From positions 1-64,000 of the forward strand of contig CAZAYP010000023.1 of the NCBI GenBank assembly GCA_964489425.1: 64,000 nt of DNA, read 5' to 3'. A program made the position numbers and the translations under genes. The stretch's first letter is position 1. Each line of letters begins with the position of its first letter. Under the pieces are notes generated by a model, which was not told where the DNA came from, ran no database searches, and saw only the letters and a program-made list of their open reading frames with translations. Origin of the DNA: CAZAYP01 sp964489425 [NCBI: uncultured Verrucomicrobiota bacterium] (GTDB lineage Bacteria; Verrucomicrobiota; Kiritimatiellia; RZYC01). Shown here piece after piece: positions 44,670 to 55,332 of this stretch.

Positions 44670-45821
44670 CTAGTACTTGATGATATAGTTGAGAACCAGG
44701 CTGGGAGGCATGTTGTTGTGCGGGCCGCCGCTGCCCGCCGAGCCGGTCGCCGCCGTGGTGGTCCCTTTCCAGTACCCATGGCTGGCTTCCACGCCCGAAT
44801 AGCCTTCGGCCGACGAATTGATCGTGATGCCGTGGCTGTGGGACGGCATTTCCAGGGAGCTTAACAAATGATTTTCCTCGCCCGGGGTCTGCCCCAGCGT
44901 CCGGCTGGTCAGCCCGTTGCCTTGCCCGGCGCCGATCGCAGCCCGGCCCTGCATATCGGGCAGGTTAAACGTCGTGGTGCCGTCACCGGGTCCGTAGGTG
45001 ATGCCAATCGCGGTGAACAGATCGCCATACGTGGCGCGCGCGACCGCGGCGCCGTTGCACGTCAGCCAGCCGTCGGGCAGGGTGGACCCCGCGTAAGGGA
45101 GCACCATGCCCACCGGCATCACGTACCCGGACTTGTCCCGGATGCGGCCTTCCACCTGCAGGGCGCCGGCCACTTGCGCATTGTTTGAGACCTGCAGCGA
45201 ATTGACGGTTAAGCTCCCGACCACCGTGCCATTGGCCACCGTCAGCGTGTTGGCATTCAAGGCCCCGTTGACGGTCACATTGTTTTGAAAAGTTCCCTGG
45301 CCGGTGATGGCGGCGCCACCACTGACCACCTGCAAGCCGTTGTTCACCTGAAAGCCGGCCGGCGCCACGTCGGCGTAGGTGGCGTAGGCGCTGTGCATGG
45401 CGTAGGGCGCGCTGGCAAACTGCTGGCGGGGCGTTATGGCGCCCCCGTGGCCGCTCACCGTCATTTCGAGAAAACGATTGGGGCCCTGGAACGCGGTGAG
45501 CAACGAATTGGTTACCCCCCCCAGCCAGGTGCCCGAATCCCCAAGCACCACGTTGAAGAGGCCCTGGTTGTTGCAGAACACCGGGAAGGAACGCCCCCAG
45601 ATCAGGGTGCCGCCGGTCAGGCTGTCGTAGATCCGGAACTCCACCTGCTGGACCCCGGTCAGCGGCCCGCCCGCGCCACTGGCGGCGGTGGGATCATACA
45701 GGGTGCCCTGGAAATTGACCGCCGACGGTACGCTATCCTGCGCCTGGACAACGCCAGTCCCCGCCAGCATGAGCAACACCGCAAAAACCATCCCCGCCGA
45801 ACCGATCATTGCCTTATTCAT
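44670..45821 (-). CDS. Secreted phage-tail-collar-domain protein, paralogue B
   Basis: 383 aa from the ATG at 45821, preceded by GGAGGATTGCG. Signal peptide MIGSAGMVFAVLLMLAGTGVVQA. The domain order is that of paralogue A: an N-terminal QGTLYDPTAASGAGGPLTGVQQVEF unit, a repeat segment (GTVVGSLTVNSLQVSNNAQVAG) and a C-terminal collar domain with LPDGWLTCNGAAVARATYGDLFTAIG, NLPDMQGR and SHSHGITINS. Both end NNMPP-x-LVLNY-x-IKY. It was presumably copied from or into its neighbour. No lysis, capsid or tail genes are nearby, so this is not a prophage. Confidence 0.85.
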   Translation of the reverse strand: MNKAMIGSAGMVFAVLLMLAGTGVVQAQDSVPSAVNFQGTLYDPTAASGAGGPLTGVQQVEFRIYDSLTGGTLIWGRSFPVFCNNQGLFNVVLGDSGTWLGGVTNSLLTAFQGPNRFLEMTVSGHGGAITPRQQFASAPYAMHSAYATYADVAPAGFQVNNGLQVVSGGAAITGQGTFQNNVTVNGALNANTLTVANGTVVGSLTVNSLQVSNNAQVAGALQVEGRIRDKSGYVMPVGMVLPYAGSTLPDGWLTCNGAAVARATYGDLFTAIGITYGPGDGTTTFNLPDMQGRAAIGAGQGNGLTSRTLGQTPGEENHLLSSLEMPSHSHGITINSSAEGYSGVEASHGYWKGTTTAATGSAGSGGPHNNMPPSLVLNYIIKY

Positions 45822-45892
45822 CGCAATCCTCCTTCTTTTCTCCTGCACATGTATTGGAAAACCAATCCGTCACAAAATCACAAGCTTCTCGA

Positions 45893-47671
45893 CTACTCCA
45901 AATCCCCATCCCGCGAAATCCTCCGCACGTAAAAGAGGCCGCTCACCTTCACGGGATCGCGCTGGAGTCCGGTGAGCACTTCCTGGTACGACCCTTCCGC
46001 AAAATCGGACCCCCAGATGGCGTGCATCCGGCTCGCCGCCTGGTTGGTGGACGACACAAACTGCAGCGTGATATCCCGCGTCACCGCCAGCGTTTCGACG
46101 GCGCCCGTATAGCTTACCCCGTTGGCATCCTTGTTGTCATGCAGCGGATGGTAGAGGTGCAGAAACGGATTCATGGGGTCGTTGGGATCGAGGGTGATGC
46201 TGGCGGCCAACGTGCCATTCGCCATGACAACCGTGCCCGTCATCGGCAAGGGGTCCATCACCGGGAACGCCGCGGAAGAAATCCGGTTGACCGCCCGGGC
46301 GCCCGTGGGCAGCGACGGGTTCATTTCGCCAAGCAAAATGTAGGCGAGGTTGGTGGTCGTGCCGACCGCGGTGAGCGCGAGCGTGACGTGTTGCAGCAGG
46401 CGGGCCTGGCCGGTCCCATCCACGTGCACCAGCAAAGCGAAGGAAAAGGGCGCGGGGGTGGGAACGGTATTGGTGCCCGTGAAATAGGGCGCGCTGACCC
46501 GATTGAGCTTCACGCCACCGAACCAGAGCCCCTGCGCGGGATAGGTCGCGGGCTCGGAATCTCCGGCTCCGCGCATGGCGGTGACCAATCCCTCTTCCGC
46601 CGTGACCGGCACGCGCGCCAGCCACGTCTGCTGGCTGTCCGTGATTTCCAGCCAGCTCTGATAGGCCGCGCCGTTGGTCCCCGGCGGTAGGTAAGGCGGA
46701 AGATCTCCGCGCCGCACCGCCAGCATCAACGTCCACGTCTGGGACGGCCCGACGGACTGCGTGATCCCATTCGCGCCCAGGACCACCCAGGGCGACGTGT
46801 TGGTATCGGCCACCGTCGTATCGTAATAGGAAAGCGGCACGGCGCCCGCCAGATCAGGCTGGCCTGCCGGCGGCGTTTCAGAGGCGCGTGGCCGCGCCGT
46901 CAGGGTCAGCGCGGCGTTGGTAAACAGATTTTGAATCGTCAGCTCAAGATATTGCAGGGCCTCGCCATAATCCAAACCGCCTTTGGGGACGATGTCGAGC
47001 GGCCCGGAATAATCGGCCGGATTGTTGGCGCCAATCCAGTAGGCCACATGCGGCTCGACCGTGTAGCGGGCGGTAGCGCGGATGCGCTCCACTGTTCCGT
47101 TAGACTTTACCCTGAAAACTTGCGCGTCGCTGTAAGGCCCGGCCGCCACCTCATCGGTCGGTCGGAAAAATTCGCCGATGGACGGGGGGTGCGTGGAGTT
47201 GACGGTAAGCCCCATGAGATTGATGCTGTAAGGATACCATTGCGACCAGGGCACCACCACCCGGCCTTTGAACGACCAGTCGAACGGAGCGGCATTCGTG
47301 GCCACGTGAATCATGTAGGCCGTGTTCGCCTCCAGGCCGCTTAGCGTGTTCAAAAACGACTTTTCCGTTTCCGGCGCCCGCCACATCAACCAGTCTGGCG
47401 AGGGCTTGATCAACTCGCTCGGATCGTTAACGAACTGCGCCGTGGAAAAGGTCCGGTTCCATTTCCATGCGGTTTCGACAGGCAACCCGGCCAGCAGCTC
47501 ATCGCACAGCGATGGATAGGGCGCCACGTCCAGATAAACCGCATTCCATCCGGGGTTGAGCCGGATCGTCTGCGTGATCCACTGCCCCCTAACCGGGCTT
47601 GCCCAAACCCAGGCAAGCGCCAGGGCCCCCAAAGCCCATGGCTGGAACCGAAACGCATCTGGCAGTTTCAT
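45893..47671 (-). CDS. Secreted protein of unknown function, first gene of the fibre unit
   Basis: 592 aa from the ATG at 47671 with GGGAGGAAGTGT as ribosome site; the frame upstream enters IS debris. A signal peptide (FQPWALGALALAWVWASPVRG) is followed by WITQTIRLNPGWNAVYLDVAPYPSLCDELLAGLPVETAWKWN. The body is beta-rich with Tyr/Asn/Thr-rich strands. No membrane segments beyond the signal. I recognise no enzyme motif. It heads a minus-strand series with the collar proteins and the giant LamG protein. The intergenic spacing is 71 bp to the collar gene. Confidence 0.75.
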   Translation of the reverse strand: MKLPDAFRFQPWALGALALAWVWASPVRGQWITQTIRLNPGWNAVYLDVAPYPSLCDELLAGLPVETAWKWNRTFSTAQFVNDPSELIKPSPDWLMWRAPETEKSFLNTLSGLEANTAYMIHVATNAAPFDWSFKGRVVVPWSQWYPYSINLMGLTVNSTHPPSIGEFFRPTDEVAAGPYSDAQVFRVKSNGTVERIRATARYTVEPHVAYWIGANNPADYSGPLDIVPKGGLDYGEALQYLELTIQNLFTNAALTLTARPRASETPPAGQPDLAGAVPLSYYDTTVADTNTSPWVVLGANGITQSVGPSQTWTLMLAVRRGDLPPYLPPGTNGAAYQSWLEITDSQQTWLARVPVTAEEGLVTAMRGAGDSEPATYPAQGLWFGGVKLNRVSAPYFTGTNTVPTPAPFSFALLVHVDGTGQARLLQHVTLALTAVGTTTNLAYILLGEMNPSLPTGARAVNRISSAAFPVMDPLPMTGTVVMANGTLAASITLDPNDPMNPFLHLYHPLHDNKDANGVSYTGAVETLAVTRDITLQFVSSTNQAASRMHAIWGSDFAEGSYQEVLTGLQRDPVKVSGLFYVRRISRDGDLE

Positions 47672-47762
47672 ACACTTCCTCCCGCGGATGATTGATCGTT
47701 GGAAAATCAACTGTTTAATTCTATCAGGTTGCTGGCGGGATCCACAAGCATCGATTAATTGT

Positions 47763-48020
47763 CGCATTGCCTCACAATTAATGACACCGAAATGGGGAAA
47801 GGGAATGAGGGCTAAAGAAGGGTGTTGCCTCAAAATGATGACACCGAAAGAATGGCGTCATGAAAATGAGTAAAACAGCAACCCGCGAATATATCGTCCG
47901 GATGAAAAGCCGGTATCAGGCCATGAAAAACAAGCAAGCCCAAGGGCGGATGTTGGACGAATTTTGCGCCACCACGGAACTGGAGCGAAAACACGCGATT
48001 AAGGTGCTGCGCCATAACGG
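47763..48020 (+). mobile_element. Integrase-type transposase fragment with repeated left-end motif
   Basis: CGCATTGCCTCACAATTAATGACACCGAAA at 47763-47791 and a related TTGCCTCAAAATGATGACACCGAAAG near 47824 are two nested left ends. From the ATG at 47860 the frame reads KTATREYIVRMKSRYQAMKNKQAQGRMLDEFCATTELERKHAIKVLRHNG (54 residues), an integrase amino-terminus. After ~48020 it changes to unrelated sequence. Copy of 30521-30692. Confidence 0.7.
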
Positions 48021-48168
48021 CGTGCCGAGAGAGGAAAGATGCTTGTTGCTGAGCCTTTCTTCTCTTGGCCTTTTTCTCCTTTCTTTTTGGGGTTGTCTAC
48101 CATTCCTGCATATTCCCAAGCCTGACACCAAATTCGTTCTACACCCCAGGGGCATGCAGGGGCGGCAG

Positions 48169-48294
48169 ATGACAGAGGGAGACCTCGACCTGGTGCGCGG
48201 CCTGTTGGCATTGCCTCAGGACTGGAATCGCACGCGCCTGGGCCAGGACCTGTGTGCCCGCTGGAACGGATGGGGGGAAGGGGTCCGCGCCTAG
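48169..48294 (+). pseudogene. N-terminal stub of a DruA/DUF4338 protein
   Basis: Reads MTEGDLDLVRGLLALPQDW, then RTRLGQDLCARWNGW. This has the same layout as the start of the DruA-like protein at 31280 (ISAQDLASIRQIIAQNP, then RRQLSVLVCQAWDW). The frame ends soon after. Evidence is pattern only. It lies 150 bp after an integrase stub, the two kinds of fragment that also meet at 30.5-31.3 kb. Confidence 0.5.
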
Positions 48295-48385
48295 TTGCAG
48301 GTGCTGCTTGAAAAGCAAAGGAATCTCTTGACGGTCTTTTGGATGTCGCGGGTATCGTCGCGCCCCCCCTTATCTCGCCAAGTAT

Positions 48386-49009
48386 TTAACGAATTTTGGT
48401 CCCGGTCCGGAGGGCGCCCGAGTCCGGTCGGGGCAGGCCTGAGCGGCACGCCCGGTGGTACCGCTTGAACAGCAGCACGCCGGCCACGCAGGGCAGCATG
48501 ATCGCGGCTTCCCGCGCCATCAGGCCCGCGTTGTACCACTGGAACAGATCCGCCACGTCTTTTTTGCGCAGGCCGCCAAAGATGGGATGCGCGACGATGT
48601 AGTGCCGGGCGCTCAACGGCCACCACAGCATGACGCCATAGGGCGGGCGCTTGTCCACCGTGATCCAGTCGATGAACAGGTGGCTGGCGCTCAAGGCCAG
48701 CAGCAGCCAGAACACCTCGCCGGACGTGGCCGGGCGCACCGCCTTCAGCAGCAACCAGGCGCCGGCGGCCATGGCGAACGCCGCGGCGAAGGTGTGCGTG
48801 TACAGGTGGTGGTACTGGTTCAACTCGCCGCTGAACAGGCCGGGCACAAAATCCAGGTCCGCCAGGTTGGCGAACACCATGCACCCCAGCAGCGGCCAGG
48901 CCCGGGCCCGGACCTGGGCGGCCACCGCGCGCCAGGAGGCGGCGGGCGCCACGAACCAGGCCAGGCCGATGGCCAGGCCGCACAGGCTGTGGCCTACCGG
49001 CGCGGCCAT
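48386..49009 (-). CDS. DUF457/YdjM-type membrane-bound metal-dependent hydrolase
   Basis: 207 aa from the ATG at 49009; the frame runs on upstream but overlaps glnS and was rejected. VGHSLCGLAIGLAW, LLGCMVFANLADLDFVPGLFSGELNQYHHLYTHTFAAAFAM and ALSASHLFIDWITVD hold the His/Asp residues of the YdjM/DUF457 family. It has several membrane segments. A metal-dependent hydrolase of undefined substrate. It lies 34 bp downstream of glnS on the same strand. Confidence 0.82.
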   Translation of the reverse strand: MAAPVGHSLCGLAIGLAWFVAPAASWRAVAAQVRARAWPLLGCMVFANLADLDFVPGLFSGELNQYHHLYTHTFAAAFAMAAGAWLLLKAVRPATSGEVFWLLLALSASHLFIDWITVDKRPPYGVMLWWPLSARHYIVAHPIFGGLRKKDVADLFQWYNAGLMAREAAIMLPCVAGVLLFKRYHRACRSGLPRPDSGALRTGTKIR

Positions 49010-49043
49010 GGCCGGCTCCCCGGTGCGCAACAGGCCACGGCGA

Positions 49044-50761
<1,718 letters not shown>

Positions 50762-50765
<4 letters not shown>

Positions 50766-51112
50766 GGGACATTCCTCCTGTGCTCAAAATGAAAAAGCCG
50801 GCCCGGGTCGGCCAGGTAGCCACGGTCAAAACAGACGCCTTCCGCGGCCAGCAAACCCAGCTTTTTGCGGACTGCACTGCCGGACCGCCGGCCGGTGAAC
50901 CCGCCCGGCGCCAGGTCGCTGGCAATGACGCGGTGGCAGGGCACCACCGGCGCAAACGGGTTGGCCCGCAGGGCCTGGCCGACGGCGCGCGCCGACCCGC
51001 AACCCACGGCGCGGGCCAGGTCGCGGTAGGTGGTCACCCGCCCGCGCGGCACGGTCCGCAAGGCGGCGTAGACGCGCTGCTGGAAGGGCGTCACTCTGGG
51101 CGCGGCCGGCAT
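50762..51112 (-). CDS. MGMT-family methyltransferase (C-terminal domain only)
   Basis: 116 aa from the ATG at 51112; a TTG precedes it. [60 protein letters not shown] contains the methyl-acceptor PCHRV. This is the minimal Ogt/MGMT fold, which removes alkyl groups from O6-guanine, or in Atl-type proteins flags them; the Cys argues for a true transferase. Its ATG overlaps the glyA stop and its stop overlaps the glnS start. Confidence 0.85.
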
Positions 51113-52794
51113 CAAGGCACCGGGAACCGGCCGGTAAGTTCCAGAACCTGGGCGGACACCTCTTCAACCACGCCGGTATTGCCGGGCGATTTCAGGACCT
51201 TGCCGATCAGCGCGCCAATGGTCTGCATCTCGGGTTCCTGCATGCCGCGGGTGGTCACGGCCGGCGTGCCGAGGCGGATGCCGGAGGTGACGAACGGGCT
51301 GCGCGTCTCGAAGGGAATGGTGTTCTTGTTCACCGTGATGCGCGCCTGGTCCAGGGCCGTGGCGGCGTCCTTGCCGGTGATGTCCAGCGCGGTCAGGTCG
51401 GCCAGCATCAGGTGGTTGTCGGTGCCGCCGGACACGATGCGCAGGCTCTCGGCCTGCAGCGCCGCGGCCAGGGCCTGGGCATTGCGCACCACCTGCTGCT
51501 GGTACTCCTTGAAGGCCGGCTGCTGGGCCTCGTGGAAGCACACCGCCTTGGCGGCGATCACGTGCATCAGCGGCCCGCCCTGGATGCCCGGGAAGACCTG
51601 CTTGTCGATGTCCGCGGCAAAGCGTTTCTGGCACAGGATCAAGCCGCCGCGGGGCCCGCGCAGGGTCTTGTGGGTGGTGGAGGTCACGAATTCGCAGTAG
51701 GGCACCGGGTTGGGGTGGCACCCGGCGGCCACGAGGCCGGCGATGTGCGCCATATCCACCATCAGGTAGGCGCCCACGCTGTCCGCGATCTGGCGCAGGC
51801 GCTTGAAATTGATGATGCGCGAGTAGGCGCTGGCCCCGGCCACCAGCAGGCGCGGCTTGTGCTTCTCGGCCAGTTTCTGGATCGCCTCGTAATCGATCAT
51901 CTCGCTCTCGTGGTCCACGCCGTAGCTCACCACGTTGAAAAAGCGGCCGGAGAAATTGGCCTTGTTTCCGTGGGTGAGGTGGCCGCCGTCAGACAGGCTC
52001 ATGGCGAGGATCGTGTCGCCGGGGTTGAGCACGCTGAAGTAAACCGCCATGTTGGCCTGGCTGCCGCTGTGGGGCTGGACATTGGCGTGCTCGGCGTCAA
52101 ACAACTGGCGGGCGCGGTCCTGGGCCAGGCGTTCGGCCTCGTCCACGTGCTCGCACCCGTTGTACCACCGCTTGCCGGGATAGCCCTCGGCGTACTTGTT
52201 GGTCAGGATCGACCCCGTGGCGGCGCGCACCGCGGCGCTGGCGTAGTTCTCCGAGGCGATCAGCTCCAGGTTTTCGCGCTGCCGGCGCGCCTCGGCGCGC
52301 AGGGCGGCGTACACCTCGGAGTCGGTTTCGTAGATGGCCAGCGGGTCCACGATGGTAGCGGCGGTGCGCAGGATCTTCTGCACGCGGCGTTCGTGCCGGC
52401 CGCCGGCCTCGAACTCGGTGGCGAGCCAGGCCTCGAGGATCGCCAGGGCCTCCTCCGTGGGCACAAACTCCGAACCCAGCACCAGGATGTTGGCGTTGTT
52501 GTGGCTGCGGGCCATGACCGCCATCTTGCGGTTCAGGCACAACGCCGCCCGCACGCGGGGATACTTGTTGGCCGCGATGGCCATGCCGTTGCCCGTGGTG
52601 CACACCAGCACCCCCTGGTCGGCCTGCTCCTCGGCCACCAGCGCGCCCACCAGCGCCGCATAGTCACTGTAGTCGCTGCGCTCGGTGCTGAAACAGCCGG
52701 TGTCGGTCACCTGGTGACCGGCTTCCATCAGCTTCTTTTTCAGCGTTTCTTTAAGGTCAAAGCCGCCGTGGTCGGCGCCCATGGCAATTTTCAT
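51112..52794 (-). CDS. glyA: Ribose-5-phosphate isomerase B fused to serine hydroxymethyltransferase
   Basis: 560 aa from the ATG at 52794. Residues 1-145 are Rpi[26 protein letters not shown] and [24 protein letters not shown] with the active-site Cys. Residues ~165-560 are Gly[53 protein letters not shown] and the PLP-lysine motif [12 protein letters not shown]. Both active sites look intact and there is no frameshift. The fusion would couple ribose/allose-phosphate isomerisation with serine-glycine and folate C1 metabolism. It is the first gene of a tight unit with the MGMT-like gene and glnS. Confidence 0.93.
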   Translation of the reverse strand: MKIAMGADHGGFDLKETLKKKLMEAGHQVTDTGCFSTERSDYSDYAALVGALVAEEQADQGVLVCTTGNGMAIAANKYPRVRAALCLNRKMAVMARSHNNANILVLGSEFVPTEEALAILEAWLATEFEAGGRHERRVQKILRTAATIVDPLAIYETDSEVYAALRAEARRQRENLELIASENYASAAVRAATGSILTNKYAEGYPGKRWYNGCEHVDEAERLAQDRARQLFDAEHANVQPHSGSQANMAVYFSVLNPGDTILAMSLSDGGHLTHGNKANFSGRFFNVVSYGVDHESEMIDYEAIQKLAEKHKPRLLVAGASAYSRIINFKRLRQIADSVGAYLMVDMAHIAGLVAAGCHPNPVPYCEFVTSTTHKTLRGPRGGLILCQKRFAADIDKQVFPGIQGGPLMHVIAAKAVCFHEAQQPAFKEYQQQVVRNAQALAAALQAESLRIVSGGTDNHLMLADLTALDITGKDAATALDQARITVNKNTIPFETRSPFVTSGIRLGTPAVTTRGMQEPEMQTIGALIGKVLKSPGNTGVVEEVSAQVLELTGRFPVP

Positions 52795-52798
52795 GGGT

Positions 52799-53314
52799 TC
52801 ATCCCTTTCCGCCAGCCCGCCCAACCGGGCCCGGCTCTCTCAAGTACAAGATCAAGTCCGCGATCGCGTGGTCCAGTTCGTCCCGGATCGCGCGGTACCC
52901 GGCGATCGATGCCCCGGCCGGATCCAGCACGTCCCACGCCGGGCTGCCGGTGCCAAAGGCAGACATCATCTTCACCCGGTCCGCCACGCCGGGAAACCGG
53001 CGGCGGACCTCGTGCAAGTGCGCCTGCGTCATTACCACAACCAGGTCCGCGGCGTCAACCAAGTCCGGGGCCAGGGCCCGGCTGCGGTGACCGGCCAGGT
53101 CGACACCCAGTTCCTGCATGGCGGCGCGCGCGCCCGTACTGGCCGGCATGCCCGGCCACCCGGCCACGCCGGCCGAAGCCGCCGCCCAGCCGCAGTCGTT
53201 TCCGCAGCGCAGCCGGAACAGGGCCTCGGCCATGGGGCTGCGGCACGTGTTGCCCGTGCACACGAACAGGACCAGCTTCCGGTCCCCGGCGTTATGGGTT
53301 GGTTGGGTATTCAT
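52799..53314 (-). CDS. Low-molecular-weight protein-tyrosine/arginine phosphatase
   Basis: 171 aa. The catalytic [19 protein letters not shown] (C-x5-R) is at residue 20 and the general acid Asp in WDVLDPAG near residue 128. The Thr after the Cys resembles arginine phosphatases such as YwlE. It follows tsaC with an ATGA overlap, the same order as ywlC-ywlE in Firmicutes, and sits four bases upstream of rpiB-glyA. The ywlC-ywlE-rpiB(ywlF)-glyA order of Bacillus is thus preserved. Confidence 0.88.
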   Translation of the reverse strand: MNTQPTHNAGDRKLVLFVCTGNTCRSPMAEALFRLRCGNDCGWAAASAGVAGWPGMPASTGARAAMQELGVDLAGHRSRALAPDLVDAADLVVVMTQAHLHEVRRRFPGVADRVKMMSAFGTGSPAWDVLDPAGASIAGYRAIRDELDHAIADLILYLREPGPVGRAGGKG

Positions 53315-53949
53315 CCGCTGTCTGCCACCGTTCCTCGTCCTGCCAGAGCATCGGCGATGTCGCGGGCGGTAATCAATCCCTTTCTGAGGATTTCGACCCG
53401 GCGCCGCGCCACCCGCACCACCGTGCTGGGGGCCTGGTCACCGGCCGGACCGGCGTCCAGGACCAGGTCCACCAGGGGGCCCAGGGCCAGGGCCTCTCGG
53501 GCGTGGCGGGCCGGCGGCGACCCGCTGCGGTTGGCGCTGGTCACCGCCAGCCCGGCCGGCACCAGGTCCAGCAACGCCAGCGCCACGGGATGGTCCGGGA
53601 TGCGGAACCCGGGTGCCTGCCCGCGGTGGGGGGTCACGATGGTGAGCGGGCCGGGCCAGAAACATGCGGCCAACCGGCGCACCACGGGGCCGGCGCGGCC
53701 GCCCATGGACTCCAGGGCGGCGAGGTCGCGCACAAAATAAGCCACGGGCTTGGCCGGATCGCGCGCCTTGACCGTATACAACCGGTCCAGCGCGCCGGGC
53801 ACCCGGACATCCACGGCCAGGCCGTACACGGTTTCCGTGGGCAGAACAACGATCCCGCCGCGGAGCAAGACCTCGGCGGCGGTGCGGATGGCCGCGGGTT
53901 GCGGGCGGCGCGGGCTAATCCGCAGGATCTTTGGACGGTGCCGGGTCAT
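53311..53949 (-). CDS. tsaC: L-threonylcarbamoyladenylate synthase (Sua5/YrdC family)
   Basis: 212 aa. AAEVLLRGGIVVLPTETVYGLAVDVR, LYTVKARDPAKPVAYFVRDLAAL, FWPGPLTIVTP and VTSANRSGSPPA are YrdC-domain motifs. It makes threonylcarbamoyl-AMP for the tRNA t6A modification. The separate Sua5 tail domain is absent. It overlaps by 35 bases with the S41-like gene upstream and by ATGA with the phosphatase gene downstream. Confidence 0.9.
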   Translation of the reverse strand: MTRHRPKILRISPRRPQPAAIRTAAEVLLRGGIVVLPTETVYGLAVDVRVPGALDRLYTVKARDPAKPVAYFVRDLAALESMGGRAGPVVRRLAACFWPGPLTIVTPHRGQAPGFRIPDHPVALALLDLVPAGLAVTSANRSGSPPARHAREALALGPLVDLVLDAGPAGDQAPSTVVRVARRRVEILRKGLITARDIADALAGRGTVADSG

Positions 53950-55240
53950 GGCGGATGTCCAAGGCTTCGAGCGCCAGCAGCAGTTCCACGGCCCGGCCGA
54001 GGATGGCGTCGCCCCGGATGCGCTGCCGCAGTTGCTGGTCCTCGATCTCCTCGTCGAGCAGCGCGCGCCGCCCGGCCACGGGGCGCTGTACCGCGGCCGT
54101 GTAGTAATCGCCGGCTTCCTGGCGGATGTCGGGCGGGACGCCCTGGGCGCCGGTGTACACCTGGCCGTCGGCGGTGACCCATTGGCGGGTGGCCAGCCAG
54201 AGAAAGTCGCCGCCGGCCAGCGGCAGGGCCTGGCGCAGCAGCAGGTCGCCCTGAGTGGGCATGCCGACGAGCAACACCCCCTTGAGGCTGCCCTTGCACA
54301 GGGCCGCCAGGACTTCCGCCGCGCCGGACGTGGCGCCGTCCACCAGCAGGATCACCGGGAACGCGGATCCCGGCGCGTCAGCCGGCGCCTTGAACAAGTT
54401 CACATCCTGTCCGTTACGGTCCTGGATTGCGCCCAGGTGCGCGCCGGGCCGGGCCCAGGATCCGGCGATGGCGACGGCCGCGGCCAGGTTGGTGCCGCCG
54501 GCGCCGCGCAAATCCAGGATCACGCCGCGGCGCTTCTCGTTCTTGCCCGGCGCCAGGGCCACGGCCACCACGGCCGCGGCGTCCTCATACAAGCCGTTGA
54601 TTTTCACCACCGCGAGGTTTTCCGGCAATGGCTCCACGGCCTCCACAACCGGCGCGCGCAACCAATCCCGGGGAACGGCCAGATTGGTTTCGGTCCGGTC
54701 CGGCCGGAGCACCCTGAACGTCACCGCCTCGGTCGCGCTGGTGCCGCGCAGCCAGCGGGCCCGGTCGCCCGGACTGGCGTTGGCCGTGAGCAACCCGGCA
54801 ATCTCCAGCACCTGGTCGCCCCGGGCCAGGCCGGACCTGGCCGCGGCCGAGTTGGTGACAAACTCAGCGACCTGCAGGACGCCGTTGGTCGTGGCCAGGC
54901 GCACCCCGGGCATGTACACGAACCCCTGCTCGCGCGCGCGCAGGGCGGCCAGGTCCGCGCTGCTCACGACACGCGCCAAGGGGTCAACGGCCGCCAGCAT
55001 CGCCGCGATGCCCGCGCGCGCCGCAGCCTGGGCATCAAAAGGCAGGGCCTGTTGCTCGATAATGGCGAGGGGTTCGGCGAGCAGCCCGGCCAGATTTGGC
55101 TGCCGCGCGGCCGCCGTGGCCGTGGCCGGGGGCGGATTGGATTCAGCACCCGACACGGGGCCGCCAGAAACGACCACGGACAAGGCGATCCCGCCGCTGA
55201 TCGCGAGGCCACAAGCCATCCTGTGTAATGCGGTGTGCAT
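53915..55240 (-). CDS. PDZ/S41-peptidase-like protein, probably inactive
   Basis: 441 aa from the ATG at 55240. A signal peptide (GLAISGGIALSVVVSGGPVSG) is followed by a PDZ-like domain (MPGVRLATTNGVLQVAEFVTNSAAARSGLARGDQVLEIAG) and the S41 core: GVILDLRGAGGTN and ILLVDGATSGAAEVLAALCKGS with the catalytic-type Ser. The Lys expected in the T-x-GK motif reads PTQGDLLLRQALPL, so it is Asp. Without the Ser-Lys dyad it is likely a non-catalytic periplasmic binding protein. It opens the tsaC-phosphatase-glyA series. Confidence 0.8.
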   Translation of the reverse strand: MHTALHRMACGLAISGGIALSVVVSGGPVSGAESNPPPATATAAARQPNLAGLLAEPLAIIEQQALPFDAQAAARAGIAAMLAAVDPLARVVSSADLAALRAREQGFVYMPGVRLATTNGVLQVAEFVTNSAAARSGLARGDQVLEIAGLLTANASPGDRARWLRGTSATEAVTFRVLRPDRTETNLAVPRDWLRAPVVEAVEPLPENLAVVKINGLYEDAAAVVAVALAPGKNEKRRGVILDLRGAGGTNLAAAVAIAGSWARPGAHLGAIQDRNGQDVNLFKAPADAPGSAFPVILLVDGATSGAAEVLAALCKGSLKGVLLVGMPTQGDLLLRQALPLAGGDFLWLATRQWVTADGQVYTGAQGVPPDIRQEAGDYYTAAVQRPVAGRRALLDEEIEDQQLRQRIRGDAILGRAVELLLALEALDIRHDPAPSKDPAD

Positions 55241-55332
55241 CTGCGCAGCTACTTCTAACAAAGCCACGGCCCAGCCCGCAACGGTAAATAATAAATCACC
55301 GCGGGCGGTGCGCGGCCTTGGCGGCGGCCGGA

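Noticed and set aside
43312-45821. Collar-domain genes as evidence of a prophage
   Set aside because: No capsid, portal, terminase, tail-tube or lysis genes are nearby, and both proteins have Sec signal peptides.
47860-48294. Single 144-aa frame read as one protein
   Set aside because: Its first 54 residues are an integrase stub and its last 41 a DruA-like stub, joined by unrelated sequence. It is chance fusion of debris.
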